Assembly (NCBI GenBank): GCA_032229975.1
Contig: JAVXVG010000044.1
Span: forward strand, 52,671 to 116,670
Reading direction: 5' to 3'
From: JAIVGV01 sp032229975
Lineage (GTDB): Bacteria; Acidobacteriota; Blastocatellia; Pyrinomonadales; Pyrinomonadaceae
Length of the DNA stretch: 64,000 nucleotides
Positions 26,280 through 34,901 of the stretch are shown one piece after another. The translations under genes were made by a program, and so were the position numbers. The notes beneath the pieces were generated by a model. The model saw only the letters and a list, made by a program, of their open reading frames with translations. It had not been told where the DNA came from and did no database searches. The first letter of the stretch is position 1, and every line of letters begins with the position of its first letter.

Positions 26280-27320
26280 ATGAAACTTTCAGAACTTGCA
26301 AGACAGACGGGCGCAACCGTCGAGCCCGCAGATACGGAAGAGATCGAGATCATCGGCGCGGCCGGTCTCGATGAAGCCGGGACGGGCCACGTCACGTTCC
26401 TCTCGAACCCACGCTATACGCCGCGCGTGAAGACGACGAAGGCATCCGCGATCTTTCTCGCCGAAGGCGTCGCGCCGAAACGCGAGGGCATCGCGATCTT
26501 ACGCGCGCGCGATCCGTATCTCGCCTACACGCGGGCTCTACGACTGTTCCATCCAGAGCCCGACTTCGAGTCATTCATTCATCCGAGCGCGATCATCGAC
26601 AGTTCGGCGCGCGTGCATGAGACAACCTACGTCGGCGCGTGCGTCGTTGTCGGCAAAGGCGCGGAGATCGGTGCGCGCGTAAGAATTTTCCCGAACGCGA
26701 CGATCTACGACGGCGTTCGGATCGGTGAAGGCTCAGTCATACATTCAGGCGTCGCGTTGCGCGAAGGTACGGTCGTTGGCGCGCGTGTCGTCGTTCACAA
26801 CAACGCGGTCGTCGGGTCTGATGGCTTCGGCTACGCGAAGGATGAGGAGGGCCGTTGGCTAAAGATTCCGCAGACTGGAAGAGTCGTCATTGAAGACGAC
26901 GTAGAGATCGGCGCGGGGACGACGATTGATTGCGCGTCGGTCGGCGAGACGCGCATACGTCGCGGCGCGAAGATCGACAACCTCGTGCAGATCGGCCACT
27001 CGTGCACGGTCGGTGAGGACGCGCTTGTTTGCGCGCAGGTTGGTCTCGCAGGCAGTTCGCACATCGGCGCGCGCGTCATCCTCGCGGGACAGGCGGGCGT
27101 CGCGGGCCACCTCACCATCGGCGATGATGCCGTCATCACAGCCAAGAGCGCGACGAGCCACAACGTCCCCGCAGGCAAAGTCCTCTCCGGCATTCCAGCC
27201 TTCGACAACCGCGATTGGCTACGCTCGACCGCAGCCTTCCGGCGACTCGGCGATCTCCAACGCACAGTCCGCCAACTCGAAGAAAAAGTTAAAGCGTTGA
27301 TGAGAAGTGCGAATGAATAG
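26280..27320 (+). CDS. lpxD: UDP-3-O-acylglucosamine N-acyltransferase
   Basis: 346 residues, full length. It adds the N-linked 3-hydroxyacyl chain in lipid A synthesis, so the organism makes LPS. An N-terminal uridine-binding domain (1-100) is followed by a left-handed beta-helix of hexapeptide repeats (about 100-300); catalytic His240 is in NLVQIGHSCTVG, and the phrase GSDGFGYAKDE is typical. A C-terminal helix (about 320-346) completes the trimer fold. Other lpx genes are not adjacent. Confidence 0.96.
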   Translation: MKLSELARQTGATVEPADTEEIEIIGAAGLDEAGTGHVTFLSNPRYTPRVKTTKASAIFLAEGVAPKREGIAILRARDPYLAYTRALRLFHPEPDFESFIHPSAIIDSSARVHETTYVGACVVVGKGAEIGARVRIFPNATIYDGVRIGEGSVIHSGVALREGTVVGARVVVHNNAVVGSDGFGYAKDEEGRWLKIPQTGRVVIEDDVEIGAGTTIDCASVGETRIRRGAKIDNLVQIGHSCTVGEDALVCAQVGLAGSSHIGARVILAGQAGVAGHLTIGDDAVITAKSATSHNVPAGKVLSGIPAFDNRDWLRSTAAFRRLGDLQRTVRQLEEKVKALMRSANE

Positions 27321-27337
27321 ATCAGGCGTGGGAATCG

Positions 27338-27419
27338 AAACAATGAAGTAGGAACGATGAACGATGAACTGAAGAACCTTTGTCTCACTTCATCGTTCAT
27401 CGTTCCTACTTCATTGTTT
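27338..27419. repeat. Heptamer-array inverted repeat (GAACGAT family), perfect 31-base arms
   Basis: Arms 27338-27368 and 27389-27419 are exactly complementary over 31 bases, with a 20-base loop. Units GAACGAT repeat with period 7. It lies between the convergent lpxD and SDR genes and ends three bases before the SDR stop codon. Confidence 0.93.
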
Positions 27420-27422
27420 GTT

Positions 27423-28172
27423 TTAAGTGACCGCGCCGCCGTCGATGATGACGACTTCGCCGTTCATGAAGCTGTTGCGGTCGGAGACCATGAAGGCGGC
27501 GTACTCGGCAAGTTCTTCGGGGCGGCCCATGCGGCCCTTTGAGACCCAGAACTCGTGCATCTGTAAAAGTCGCTCGGGCAGCGTGTGCGCGAGGTCTGTG
27601 TCGAAGATGCCGGCGGCGATGGCGTTGACGGTGACGCCGAAGTTTGCCGCCTCGCGCGAGAGGCATTTCGTGAAGCCGATCATCGCCGCCTTCGACGTAG
27701 CGTAGTGAACCGAAGTCGGCAACGCGCGGATCGCGCCGACCGAAGTGATGTTGAGGATCGATCCCTTACGCTGCCGGATCATCTGACGGTAGATCGGTTT
27801 CGTGACGGCGAAGAGGCTGCCCACGTTCGTCTCGATCACTTCGTCCCAAGAGCGATCGGTCGTCGTCGCAAAGTTGTCGCCGCGATTGATGGCCGCGTTG
27901 TTGACGAGCACGTCGATGCCGCCCCACTCCTCGACGAGTTGACGCACGAGCTTCTTCATCCCGACGCGATCCGTGACGGAGACTTTGAACGCGTGCGCGC
28001 GCCGACCGTGCGCGCGAATCTTCTCGGCGACCGACTCAGCCAAATCGTCGCGCGAGTGGTAGCTGAACGACACGTCCGCGCCCTCGCGTGCGAAGACTTC
28101 GCACATCGCCGCGCCCAAGCCACGAGAGCCGCCTGAGATGAACGCGCGCTTCCCTTCCAACAGAAGACTCAA
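27423..28172 (-). CDS. SDR family oxidoreductase, FabG-like
   Basis: 249 residues. Cofactor motif GGSRGLG (14-20), NNAA (91-94), catalytic Ser144, Tyr157 and Lys161 (YATSK) are present, and the C-terminus NGEVVIIDGGAVT is typical of 3-oxoacyl-ACP reductases and related alcohol dehydrogenases. The start is a TTG at 28172 with GGAGA nine bases upstream; no in-frame ATG exists near the conserved N-terminus. It stands alone on the minus strand downstream of the glycosyltransferase terminator. Confidence 0.9.
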   Translation of the reverse strand: MSLLLEGKRAFISGGSRGLGAAMCEVFAREGADVSFSYHSRDDLAESVAEKIRAHGRRAHAFKVSVTDRVGMKKLVRQLVEEWGGIDVLVNNAAINRGDNFATTTDRSWDEVIETNVGSLFAVTKPIYRQMIRQRKGSILNITSVGAIRALPTSVHYATSKAAMIGFTKCLSREAANFGVTVNAIAAGIFDTDLAHTLPERLLQMHEFWVSKGRMGRPEELAEYAAFMVSDRNSFMNGEVVIIDGGAVT

Positions 28173-28186
28173 AATCGACAGTCTCC

Positions 28187-28220
28187 AAAAAAGCCCGCTA
28201 CGTGCTAACGACGAGCGGGC
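28187..28220 (-). terminator. Rho-independent terminator of the glycosyltransferase gene
   Basis: Arms AGCCCGCT-type at 28187-28199 and 28214-28220, followed on the minus strand by six T. It separates the glycosyltransferase/radical SAM unit from the SDR gene. Confidence 0.85.
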
Positions 28221-28304
28221 GTGATCTCTTGAATGCTCAGATTAAAACTTGAAGCGGCTCTGCGCGTCAACTACTCACAACAAACAACGGCGCGCGATGT
28301 TTCA

Positions 28305-29507
28305 TTATGCAACCTGCTCGACGACGATCTGCTCATCTTCTGATGCGAGCGCGTGTGCGGGGATGAGCGCGGCGATCTCTTCGACGATGCGTCGCGTCGA
28401 TTGCGGGATGGCGAGCCCGGCGGTGGCCGCGCGCATCTGCGCGTAGAGCTTCGCGTCGGTCGCGAGTCTGCGCACGGTCGGCACGATGTCCGTCGCGCGC
28501 TCCAAGAGCACGCCCGCGCCGCGTCGCGCGATGAGAGAGACCGTGCCGGACTCCTGCGGCATCGGCGTCGTGATCACGTCGGCGATGATCGGCAGGCGAC
28601 ACGCGAGGGCCTCGAAGGTCGTCAAGCCACCGAGCTTCGAGATCATCACGTTCGCCGCCTGCATGAGTTGTTCGACGTGCTCCGAGTAGCCGATGACCTT
28701 GACGGGGAACTTCGCGCGCGACGCGATCTCTTCCGCCTCGACGCGCAGTTCTTCATTCTTGCCCGCAAGGAAGATCGCCTGCACGTCCAACTCGCCGCGC
28801 ACCAACTCGCGGAAAATTTCCGGAATGTTGCCGCCGCCGACCCAACCCGCGTTGACGAAGACCGTGAACTTTTCCGGATCGAGTCCGAGCGCGCTCCTCG
28901 CATCTTGCGCCGTACGCTCGTCCGGCAAGTCGAACTTCGGATGCACGGGCATCCCTGAAACTTTGATCCGTTCGGGCGCGATGCCGTAGTCGATCAACTG
29001 TTGTCGCGCTTCGTCGCTCGCGACCAAGTAGAGTCGCACCTCATCGCAGGCCCAACCCTTCCAGAACCCGTAGCACGGATCGGTGACGACTGTGACGAGT
29101 GGGATCGTGTCCGCAAGTTTCAACTCTTTGAGCACGCGCGCGAAGAGATGTTGCGTGAGAGGATGAACGGAGACGACGACGTGCGGGCACCACTTCTCGA
29201 ACAACTCGCGCACGTAGCCGATGCAGCGACGTTGAAAGAACTCGCGCGTTTCGGGGCGCACGCGGTTGATGGCCCAGTAGAGATACTTCATCCAGTGCTG
29301 CTTGTTCTGCAACACCCAGTTGTAAATCCTGACCAGCTTGCCCGTGATCGCGTGCGACTCTTCGACCGCGCGCACGACGCGCACCGCGTAGGAATCGCTC
29401 TCCCAAAACTTCTGCACGCCCGCGACAATCGCCGCCGCCGCCGAGCGGTGGCCCCCGCCCGTGTCGGACGAGATGATCAGAATTTTAGGGATGCGCGCTT
29501 GAGACAT
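28305..29507 (-). CDS. MGDG synthase/MurG-like glycosyltransferase (GT28 family)
   Basis: 400 residues from ATG 29507. The N-terminus ILIISSDTGGGHRSAAAAI is the MGDG-synthase lipid-acceptor domain; HPKFDLP, VFVNAGWVGGGNIPEIF and GLTTFEALACRLPII, VITTPMPQESG are the donor-side motifs of GT28 enzymes (UgtP, MGD1). It probably transfers a sugar from a UDP-donor to diacylglycerol or a related lipid at the inner membrane. The gene is 47 bases downstream of a radical SAM gene on the same strand, so the two may act on one lipid product. A short heptamer repeat lies in the gap. Confidence 0.88.
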   Translation of the reverse strand: MSQARIPKILIISSDTGGGHRSAAAAIVAGVQKFWESDSYAVRVVRAVEESHAITGKLVRIYNWVLQNKQHWMKYLYWAINRVRPETREFFQRRCIGYVRELFEKWCPHVVVSVHPLTQHLFARVLKELKLADTIPLVTVVTDPCYGFWKGWACDEVRLYLVASDEARQQLIDYGIAPERIKVSGMPVHPKFDLPDERTAQDARSALGLDPEKFTVFVNAGWVGGGNIPEIFRELVRGELDVQAIFLAGKNEELRVEAEEIASRAKFPVKVIGYSEHVEQLMQAANVMISKLGGLTTFEALACRLPIIADVITTPMPQESGTVSLIARRGAGVLLERATDIVPTVRRLATDAKLYAQMRAATAGLAIPQSTRRIVEEIAALIPAHALASEDEQIVVEQVA

Positions 29508-29519
29508 TGGTTGGTTTTG

Positions 29520-29546
29520 CAATTTCAAATTTCAGATTTGAGATCA
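29520..29546. repeat. Short heptamer repeat AATTTCA/GATTTGA
   Basis: Three to four units of period 7 (AATTTCA, AATTTCA, GATTTGA) that read as a small imperfect inverted repeat. It is the smallest member of the array family, between the radical SAM stop and the glycosyltransferase start. Confidence 0.5.
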
Positions 29547-29554
29547 CAAACGAG

Positions 29555-30718
29555 CTAAGCCTTCACAGCCAAGCCGTCAGCCTGAGCCTCTTCGCGCTCG
29601 TGCTGTTTGCGCGCCTTCTTCATCTCGCGCTCAAGCCGCTTGATCTGGATCAAGTGCTTCGGGTTGAACGGGAGCGACGGGTAGTAGCTGTTCGACTCGT
29701 GCGTGCAGAAGCAACCGGCGGCGGCTTTCTGTCGGCGTGCAGCCATCGCGGGCGAGAGCCAAAGTTTCTGGAAGTCCCAATCGAAGTCGCGCAGGTTGCC
29801 GACCGCGTCCAAGTTCTCGCACGAAGAGACCGTGCCTTCGTCGTAGATGACCGCGCCCGCCGTGCCCGCGTAGCAGGTCATCTGTGCTTGCTGCGTCTCC
29901 TGCGTCTTGGCGATCAAGCCGTGCATGTAGATGTCGATTGCCGCTTTGAAGAATCCTGCGTCGCCGCCGTAGTTGTTCTTGATGGCGGCGTGGCGCGAGT
30001 CGTCGTCGATCATCTGGGCGAGTTTGGCGTAGCGCGAGTGATCGATGTTCAACTCGCGCGCGTCGGCTGATGGTGGACGAATGTAGTTGAAGTTGACCTT
30101 GTCGGGCCGGAGATCGTACTTGAGAAAATCGTACCACTCGAAGATCGTGTCCTGATTCGTGTTCATGAAGCAGGTGCAAGTCTGTATGTCGAGTCGCGGA
30201 TACTCGCGCTTGATCGTCTGAAGCTGGCGCGCGGTGTCGATGGCGATGTCCCATGAACCGGCCTTCTGCCTGATCTTCTCGTGCTGATCTTTGAGACCAT
30301 CGATGCCGAGCGCGACGGCGACGTTCAGGTTCGGGCACTCTTCCAAGATGCGCGTCACGTCCGGCATGATGCGCTTCTGAATCTGCCCGTTCGACATGAG
30401 ATAGACCGATTCGAGCTTGTTGTTCTCGTAGAAGGCGCGGACGATCTCCGGCAAATCTTTGCGCGTGAACGGCTCGCCGCCCGCGAGAATGAGCACGCCG
30501 AGATTGCCGCCCAGCGTCTCCGAGATGCGCTCGATCTCCGCCGTCTTCATCTGCAACTTCTTGCGTGGCCGGTCGTCCAACTCGTCCGTGAAGAAGCAGT
30601 GTGTGCAACGCATATCGCAGACGGAAGTGACGAGGATGTTCAAGAGCACCGGCGCGAAGGGCTGCTTCGTCGCCAGCTTCCAGTAGCGTTTAAGAAGCTC
30701 TTTGGTCGTGTAGTCCAT
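29555..30718 (-). CDS. Radical SAM protein with SPASM-like C-terminus
   Basis: 387 residues from ATG 30718 (AAAGGCG upstream). The [4Fe-4S]-SAM motif CDMRCTHC is at residues 34-41, followed by LILAGGEPFTR. The C-terminal third has extra Cys (CYAGTAGAVIYDEG, SSCENL, GCFCTHESN), as in SPASM domains that bind auxiliary clusters, and a final charged helix. Such enzymes modify peptides, cofactors or lipids by radical chemistry. It is paired with an MGDG-synthase-like glycosyltransferase; a role in modifying a lipid or its head group is inference. No peptide precursor was seen next to it. Confidence 0.85.
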   Translation of the reverse strand: MDYTTKELLKRYWKLATKQPFAPVLLNILVTSVCDMRCTHCFFTDELDDRPRKKLQMKTAEIERISETLGGNLGVLILAGGEPFTRKDLPEIVRAFYENNKLESVYLMSNGQIQKRIMPDVTRILEECPNLNVAVALGIDGLKDQHEKIRQKAGSWDIAIDTARQLQTIKREYPRLDIQTCTCFMNTNQDTIFEWYDFLKYDLRPDKVNFNYIRPPSADARELNIDHSRYAKLAQMIDDDSRHAAIKNNYGGDAGFFKAAIDIYMHGLIAKTQETQQAQMTCYAGTAGAVIYDEGTVSSCENLDAVGNLRDFDWDFQKLWLSPAMAARRQKAAAGCFCTHESNSYYPSLPFNPKHLIQIKRLEREMKKARKQHEREEAQADGLAVKA

Positions 30719-30780
30719 GATCGCCTTTCGATAAAACAGGCGCGAACTTTGTAGTCCTCGCGCCCACCTCAAGCGTCGCC

Positions 30781-30844
30781 TCAACGCGACGACTTAAACT
30801 TTAACAGATACGCGATTGTGTCGCACCCTTCAACGCGACGACTT
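30781..30844. repeat. 15-base direct repeat TCAACGCGACGACTT
   Basis: Exact copies at 30781-30795 and 30830-30844, 49 bases apart, in the gap upstream of the radical SAM gene. They could be operator sites or a small duplication. Confidence 0.45.
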
Positions 30845-30881
30845 TATCTTTCCGAAACGTCGGCGCGCAGAAACTTAGATG

Positions 30882-32249
30882 CTAATTTCCGTTCCCACGG
30901 TCGCCGCGAACTCTGACACCGAGCGCGCGCATACGCCGATACAGGTGGCTTCGATCAATGCCCATCAACTCCGCCGCGCGTGTCACATTGCCTTCGGCTT
31001 CCGCGAGCTTTGCGCGTATGAAGTCGCGCTGGTGCGCTTCACTTGCTTCTTTGAACGAGGAGAATTTAGCCGGTGCTGGTGTCGGCTCCTCACCGCCGAG
31101 TAACGGTAAATCCGTCGCCGAAACTTTCTGCTTCGCGTGCATGATGACGACGCGCTCAACCGTGTTCCTTAGCTCGCGCACGTTGCCGGCCCAAGTGTAG
31201 TTCCGCAACGCCTCGAACGCGTCCGGATCGAAATGCTTGCGCGGCTTCCCATATGCGCGCGAGAACTTCTCGTTGAAATGCTCAACGAGCAACGGCACAT
31301 CTTCGAGCCGGTCGCGCAAAGGCGGCATCTCAAACGGAATGACGTTCAGACGATAGAAGAGATCGGGACGAAAGCTGCCGCGCTCGATCTCCGTCTCCAA
31401 CTGTTTGTTCGTCGCCGCGATCACGCGCACGTCAACGCGCACGAGCGCGTTCGATCCGACGGGCGAAAATCTCTGCTCTTCGAGCACGCGCAAAACTTTC
31501 GCCTGCACGCGCTGGCTCATGTCGCCCACCTCATCGAGAAACAGGGTGGCCCCGTCGGCCAACTCGAACTTGCCGCGCTTCGCCGAGGTCGCGCCCGTGA
31601 ACGCGCCGCGCACGTGACCGAACAACTCCGACTCGATCAACTCTTCCGGTATCGCCGCGCAGTTCACCTCGACGAACGGCGCACTGCTTCGACGCGACTG
31701 CGCGTGAATCGCGCGCGCGACCAACTCCTTGCCCGTGCCCGACTCGCCGTAGATTAAAACGCGTCCATCCGTCGGCGCGACCGCCGCGATCTGTTTGCGC
31801 AAGGCCCGCATCGCCACAGACTCGCCGACCATCTTGTACTCGTCGTCTAACTCCGACGAGAGCGCAGCGTTCTCGCGCTCCAACGCGCGCTGCCTGAGCG
31901 CGTTGCGAATAGTGAGCAGAGTCTTCTCAATCGAGAGCGGCTTCTCGATGAAATCGAACGCGCCGAGCTTCGTCGCGCGCACGGCGGTCTCGATGTTGCC
32001 GTGGCCTGAGATCATCACGACCGCGCAGTCCGTGTTCGACTCACGCAAACGCGATAGAGTCTCCAGACCGTCGATGCCCTGTAGCCACACGTCCAAAAGC
32101 ACGCATCCATAGTTGCGCCGCTCGAAGGCGCGCAGCGCGTCCTCGCCCGAAGCGACCGCCTCGACCGCGAAGCCCTCGTCTTCAAGCACGCCCCGCAAAG
32201 ACTCGCGTATGCCGCGCTCGTCATCAACAATGAGGATGGTTTCAGACAT
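30882..32249 (-). CDS. Sigma-54-dependent response regulator, NtrX/NtrC type
   Basis: 455 residues. A receiver domain (1-120) with phosphorylatable Asp53 (LLDVW) and Lys103; an AAA+ domain (about 140-380) with Walker A GESGTGKE, the sigma-54 contact loop GAFTGAT and Walker B LFLDEVGDM; and a Fis-type helix-turn-helix at the C-terminus (NVTRAAELMGIDRSHLYRRMRALG). It activates sigma-54 promoters after phosphorylation. Its histidine kinase is encoded immediately upstream on the same strand, the NtrY/NtrX arrangement. Target genes are not evident here. Confidence 0.95.
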   Translation of the reverse strand: MSETILIVDDERGIRESLRGVLEDEGFAVEAVASGEDALRAFERRNYGCVLLDVWLQGIDGLETLSRLRESNTDCAVVMISGHGNIETAVRATKLGAFDFIEKPLSIEKTLLTIRNALRQRALERENAALSSELDDEYKMVGESVAMRALRKQIAAVAPTDGRVLIYGESGTGKELVARAIHAQSRRSSAPFVEVNCAAIPEELIESELFGHVRGAFTGATSAKRGKFELADGATLFLDEVGDMSQRVQAKVLRVLEEQRFSPVGSNALVRVDVRVIAATNKQLETEIERGSFRPDLFYRLNVIPFEMPPLRDRLEDVPLLVEHFNEKFSRAYGKPRKHFDPDAFEALRNYTWAGNVRELRNTVERVVIMHAKQKVSATDLPLLGGEEPTPAPAKFSSFKEASEAHQRDFIRAKLAEAEGNVTRAAELMGIDRSHLYRRMRALGVRVRGDRGNGN

Positions 32250-32253
32250 GAAA

Positions 32254-32344
32254 AGCAGTCAGCAATTAGCAATCAGCTTTTCGTGTTCGGCAGCTCAACG
32301 ACTTTCGTGTTCGGCTGAACGCTGACGGCTGATTGCTGACTGCT
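32254..32344. repeat. Heptamer-array inverted repeat (CAGCAAT family) overlapping a gene end
   Basis: Arms 32254-32277 and 32321-32344 pair at 21 of 24 positions; units CAGCAAT/TAGCAAT as at 7952-8063. The interior carries two copies of TTTCGTGTTCGGC. The right arm and interior encode the last residues of the histidine kinase, whose stop codon (32273-32275) is in the left arm. Confidence 0.85.
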
Positions 32345-34783
32345 ATCGCTTCGTGATTCTTCCGCTACGGGCAACTCGACCATGAACTTCGCGCCTCGGG
32401 GCCGGTTCGGCTCGGCGCGGATGCGACCGCCGTGGTCGTTGATGATGTGGCGGACGATGGCGAGACCTAAGCCCGTGCCGCGACCGCGCGTGGAAAAATA
32501 GGGTTGGAAGAGACGCGCGAAATCTTCGCGCGCGATGCCGTGCCCTGTGTCGGCGACTTCGGCGAGGAGCACGCCGCGCGCGGGATCGTGCGCTGTGGCG
32601 ACCGTGATGCGTCGCTCGCCCTCGCTGTGCGCTATTGCTTCGAGCGCGTTGTCGATGAGGTTGACGAAGACGCGGCGCAGTTGCTCCGCATCGATCATGG
32701 CGGAGGGGAGCGTGTGTGCGAGCAGCACGTCGAGTCGCACGTCGTCGAGCCTGTCTTCATAGAGCGCGATGGCTTGGCGCACGACCTCGTTCAAGTCTGC
32801 GGCTTCGAGGCGCGCGCGCGGCAGACGTGCGAAGCGCGAGAACTCGTCAACCATCGCCTTTAACCCGGCCACCTCGCGCGTGATCGTCTGCGTGCATTCA
32901 TCGACGATGCGCGCAACGCGATCTTGCGCGTCGTGACCGTTACCGCCGATGTCGAGAATTTCACCGTCGGCACGCGCGGCGGGGCGCGGGAAGTTGCGCG
33001 CGATGCGCTCGGCGGAGAGTTGGATCGGCGTCAGGGGATTCTTGATCTCGTGCGCCATGCGTCGGGCCACCTCGCTCCACGCGGCGGCGCGTTGTGCGGC
33101 CAGCAACTCGGTTAAATCTTCGATGACGAGGACGACGCCGCGCTCGCTATCACCCGACGCGCCAAGCGCGGTCGCCGCGAGCGCGACGGGCGTTGTGCCG
33201 CCATCGCCCTCATCGTTCGAGTTCTCTTGTGCGACTCCGGCCACACCGCTTTCGTTTGATTTCGCGCGTGCGGCAACGGCGCGCGATAGCTCCATCTGCC
33301 ACGCGGCGCGACCCGCGCGGCGAGCGCGCGCAAGCACGCGTTCGAGCACGGCGCGATCTTCCGCGTTGACGATCTTGGCGAGCGGCGTGCCTGCGGCGGG
33401 CGCGTGCGAGAGTTGGAGCATCTGTAAGGCGGCAGCGTTGATCGTCGTCAGTCGATTCTCCGCATCGAGCGAGACGACGCCGGTCGAGAGAGATTCGAGG
33501 ACGGTCTCGATGTAGCCGCGACGCTCTTCGAGCGCGAGATTGGTTTCGCGCAGCACGTCGGCGTTCGCCTCGATGTGGCTGCGATTTTCTTCGAGCTGCG
33601 CGGTCATCTGGTTGAAGGTGTCGGCGAGCACGGCAAACTCGTCGTCGCCCATGACGCTGACGCGGTGCGCGAGGTTGCCGCGGGCCACCTCTTCGGCTGC
33701 TTCGGCGAGCGTGCGGATGGGCGTGCCGATGCCGCGCGCGATGTGGATGGCCGCCCACGTCGCGGCGAAGACGAGCATGAGCGTGAGGAGTCCGAGCGTT
33801 GAGAGACCGAGCAGACGCACCTTGCGCTGTCGCTTGCGCAGGTGCTCGAAGGTCTCCGCGCCGGAGACGATGCGCGCGAGACGCGAGTCGGCTTGAAGCG
33901 TGCGCGCCGCGACGAGGTTGCGACCATCGCCGAGGGCCACGGCCGTCGCGATGATCGCTTCGGGCGCGACGACGGACTGACGCGCTTGCTGGTTATCGCG
34001 CAAGCTCGACGCAGCCGACTTCATTGCGTCGGTCAATCTTTTGTTGCGCTCCGATTCGGCGTCGCCTTCGCGGAATGAGAGAAGCGGCGGGGCTGCGTCA
34101 GTGTCGAATGAGAGCGCGTCGAAGTTTCCGGCTTGGAGCAGACTTTGCAGATCGGGCGAGTCGCCGCGTGCGAGTTGTGCGTCGAGCGCGAGCACGGCGA
34201 CGCGGGCCGTCTCTTGCAGAGTCTGCGCCTGCTGCGCCGCATCTTCATCGCGGGCCAGTTGGGCCTCCGTCACCACGTCGGCGGGGACGCGCCCGAAGGT
34301 CTTCTCAAGCGTGCGATTGAAGAAGAGATAGGAGAAGACGGCCATCGCAGTGATTGGGAGCAGGCTCACCGCGATGAAATAGACGACGAGTCGCGTCTTG
34401 ATCTTCGAGCCGAGCGCGCGGGCCTTGCGTTCAGCTCGCAGCTTTAGGAGACTGCGGACGAAAATGAAACTGAAGACGACGAAGGCTGCGAAGTTAAGCG
34501 TGGAGAGCGCGTAGAGAAGCAGCGCGTCGGTGGCCGTGTCGGGCGTGACGAACTCCCAGACGCCGGAGACTTGCAGCGCGATGAGCGTGGCGAGCAGGAG
34601 CAGGACGAGGCTGCCGAAGAACCACGGCGCGGCGCGGCGGCGCGCAGGCTTCGCGCGGATCGACTCGACATTCGCGTCGTTGCTCAACACGCCACGCGAT
34701 TCATCTTTCGTATCGTCGCGGGGTTCGTCTTTCGCGCGATCGCCTGTCACGTCGCGCGCAGTTTGTCGTGTCTCTTCGCTCAT
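32273..34783 (-). CDS. NtrY-like sensor histidine kinase
   Basis: 836 residues. Three TM helices at about 52-76, 86-112 and 131-156, a periplasmic part (about 160-320), a fourth TM (about 324-345), a HAMP linker (to about 400), a PAS-like domain (about 420-560), the H-box with His578 (RRMAHEIKNPLTPIQLSAE), and an ATPase domain with NLIDNALEAI, DTGHGI and GTGLGLAIV. The layout is that of NtrY. It should phosphorylate the regulator encoded 24 bases downstream. The last 25 or so residues (SSQQSAVSVQPNTKVVEL...) are encoded by a heptamer array and are probably unstructured. Confidence 0.95.
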   Translation of the reverse strand: MSEETRQTARDVTGDRAKDEPRDDTKDESRGVLSNDANVESIRAKPARRRAAPWFFGSLVLLLLATLIALQVSGVWEFVTPDTATDALLLYALSTLNFAAFVVFSFIFVRSLLKLRAERKARALGSKIKTRLVVYFIAVSLLPITAMAVFSYLFFNRTLEKTFGRVPADVVTEAQLARDEDAAQQAQTLQETARVAVLALDAQLARGDSPDLQSLLQAGNFDALSFDTDAAPPLLSFREGDAESERNKRLTDAMKSAASSLRDNQQARQSVVAPEAIIATAVALGDGRNLVAARTLQADSRLARIVSGAETFEHLRKRQRKVRLLGLSTLGLLTLMLVFAATWAAIHIARGIGTPIRTLAEAAEEVARGNLAHRVSVMGDDEFAVLADTFNQMTAQLEENRSHIEANADVLRETNLALEERRGYIETVLESLSTGVVSLDAENRLTTINAAALQMLQLSHAPAAGTPLAKIVNAEDRAVLERVLARARRAGRAAWQMELSRAVAARAKSNESGVAGVAQENSNDEGDGGTTPVALAATALGASGDSERGVVLVIEDLTELLAAQRAAAWSEVARRMAHEIKNPLTPIQLSAERIARNFPRPAARADGEILDIGGNGHDAQDRVARIVDECTQTITREVAGLKAMVDEFSRFARLPRARLEAADLNEVVRQAIALYEDRLDDVRLDVLLAHTLPSAMIDAEQLRRVFVNLIDNALEAIAHSEGERRITVATAHDPARGVLLAEVADTGHGIAREDFARLFQPYFSTRGRGTGLGLAIVRHIINDHGGRIRAEPNRPRGAKFMVELPVAEESRSDSSQQSAVSVQPNTKVVELPNTKS

Positions 34784-34901
34784 CGCCTCTGATGCGGCGC
34801 GAGTTTAGCACGATGCGCGGCGAACGCGCGCGACAGACGCATCCCATCTCAACTACAATCGCCGCGTCTGACGACTCTGCCGACAACGCGAACGACTATC
34901 A

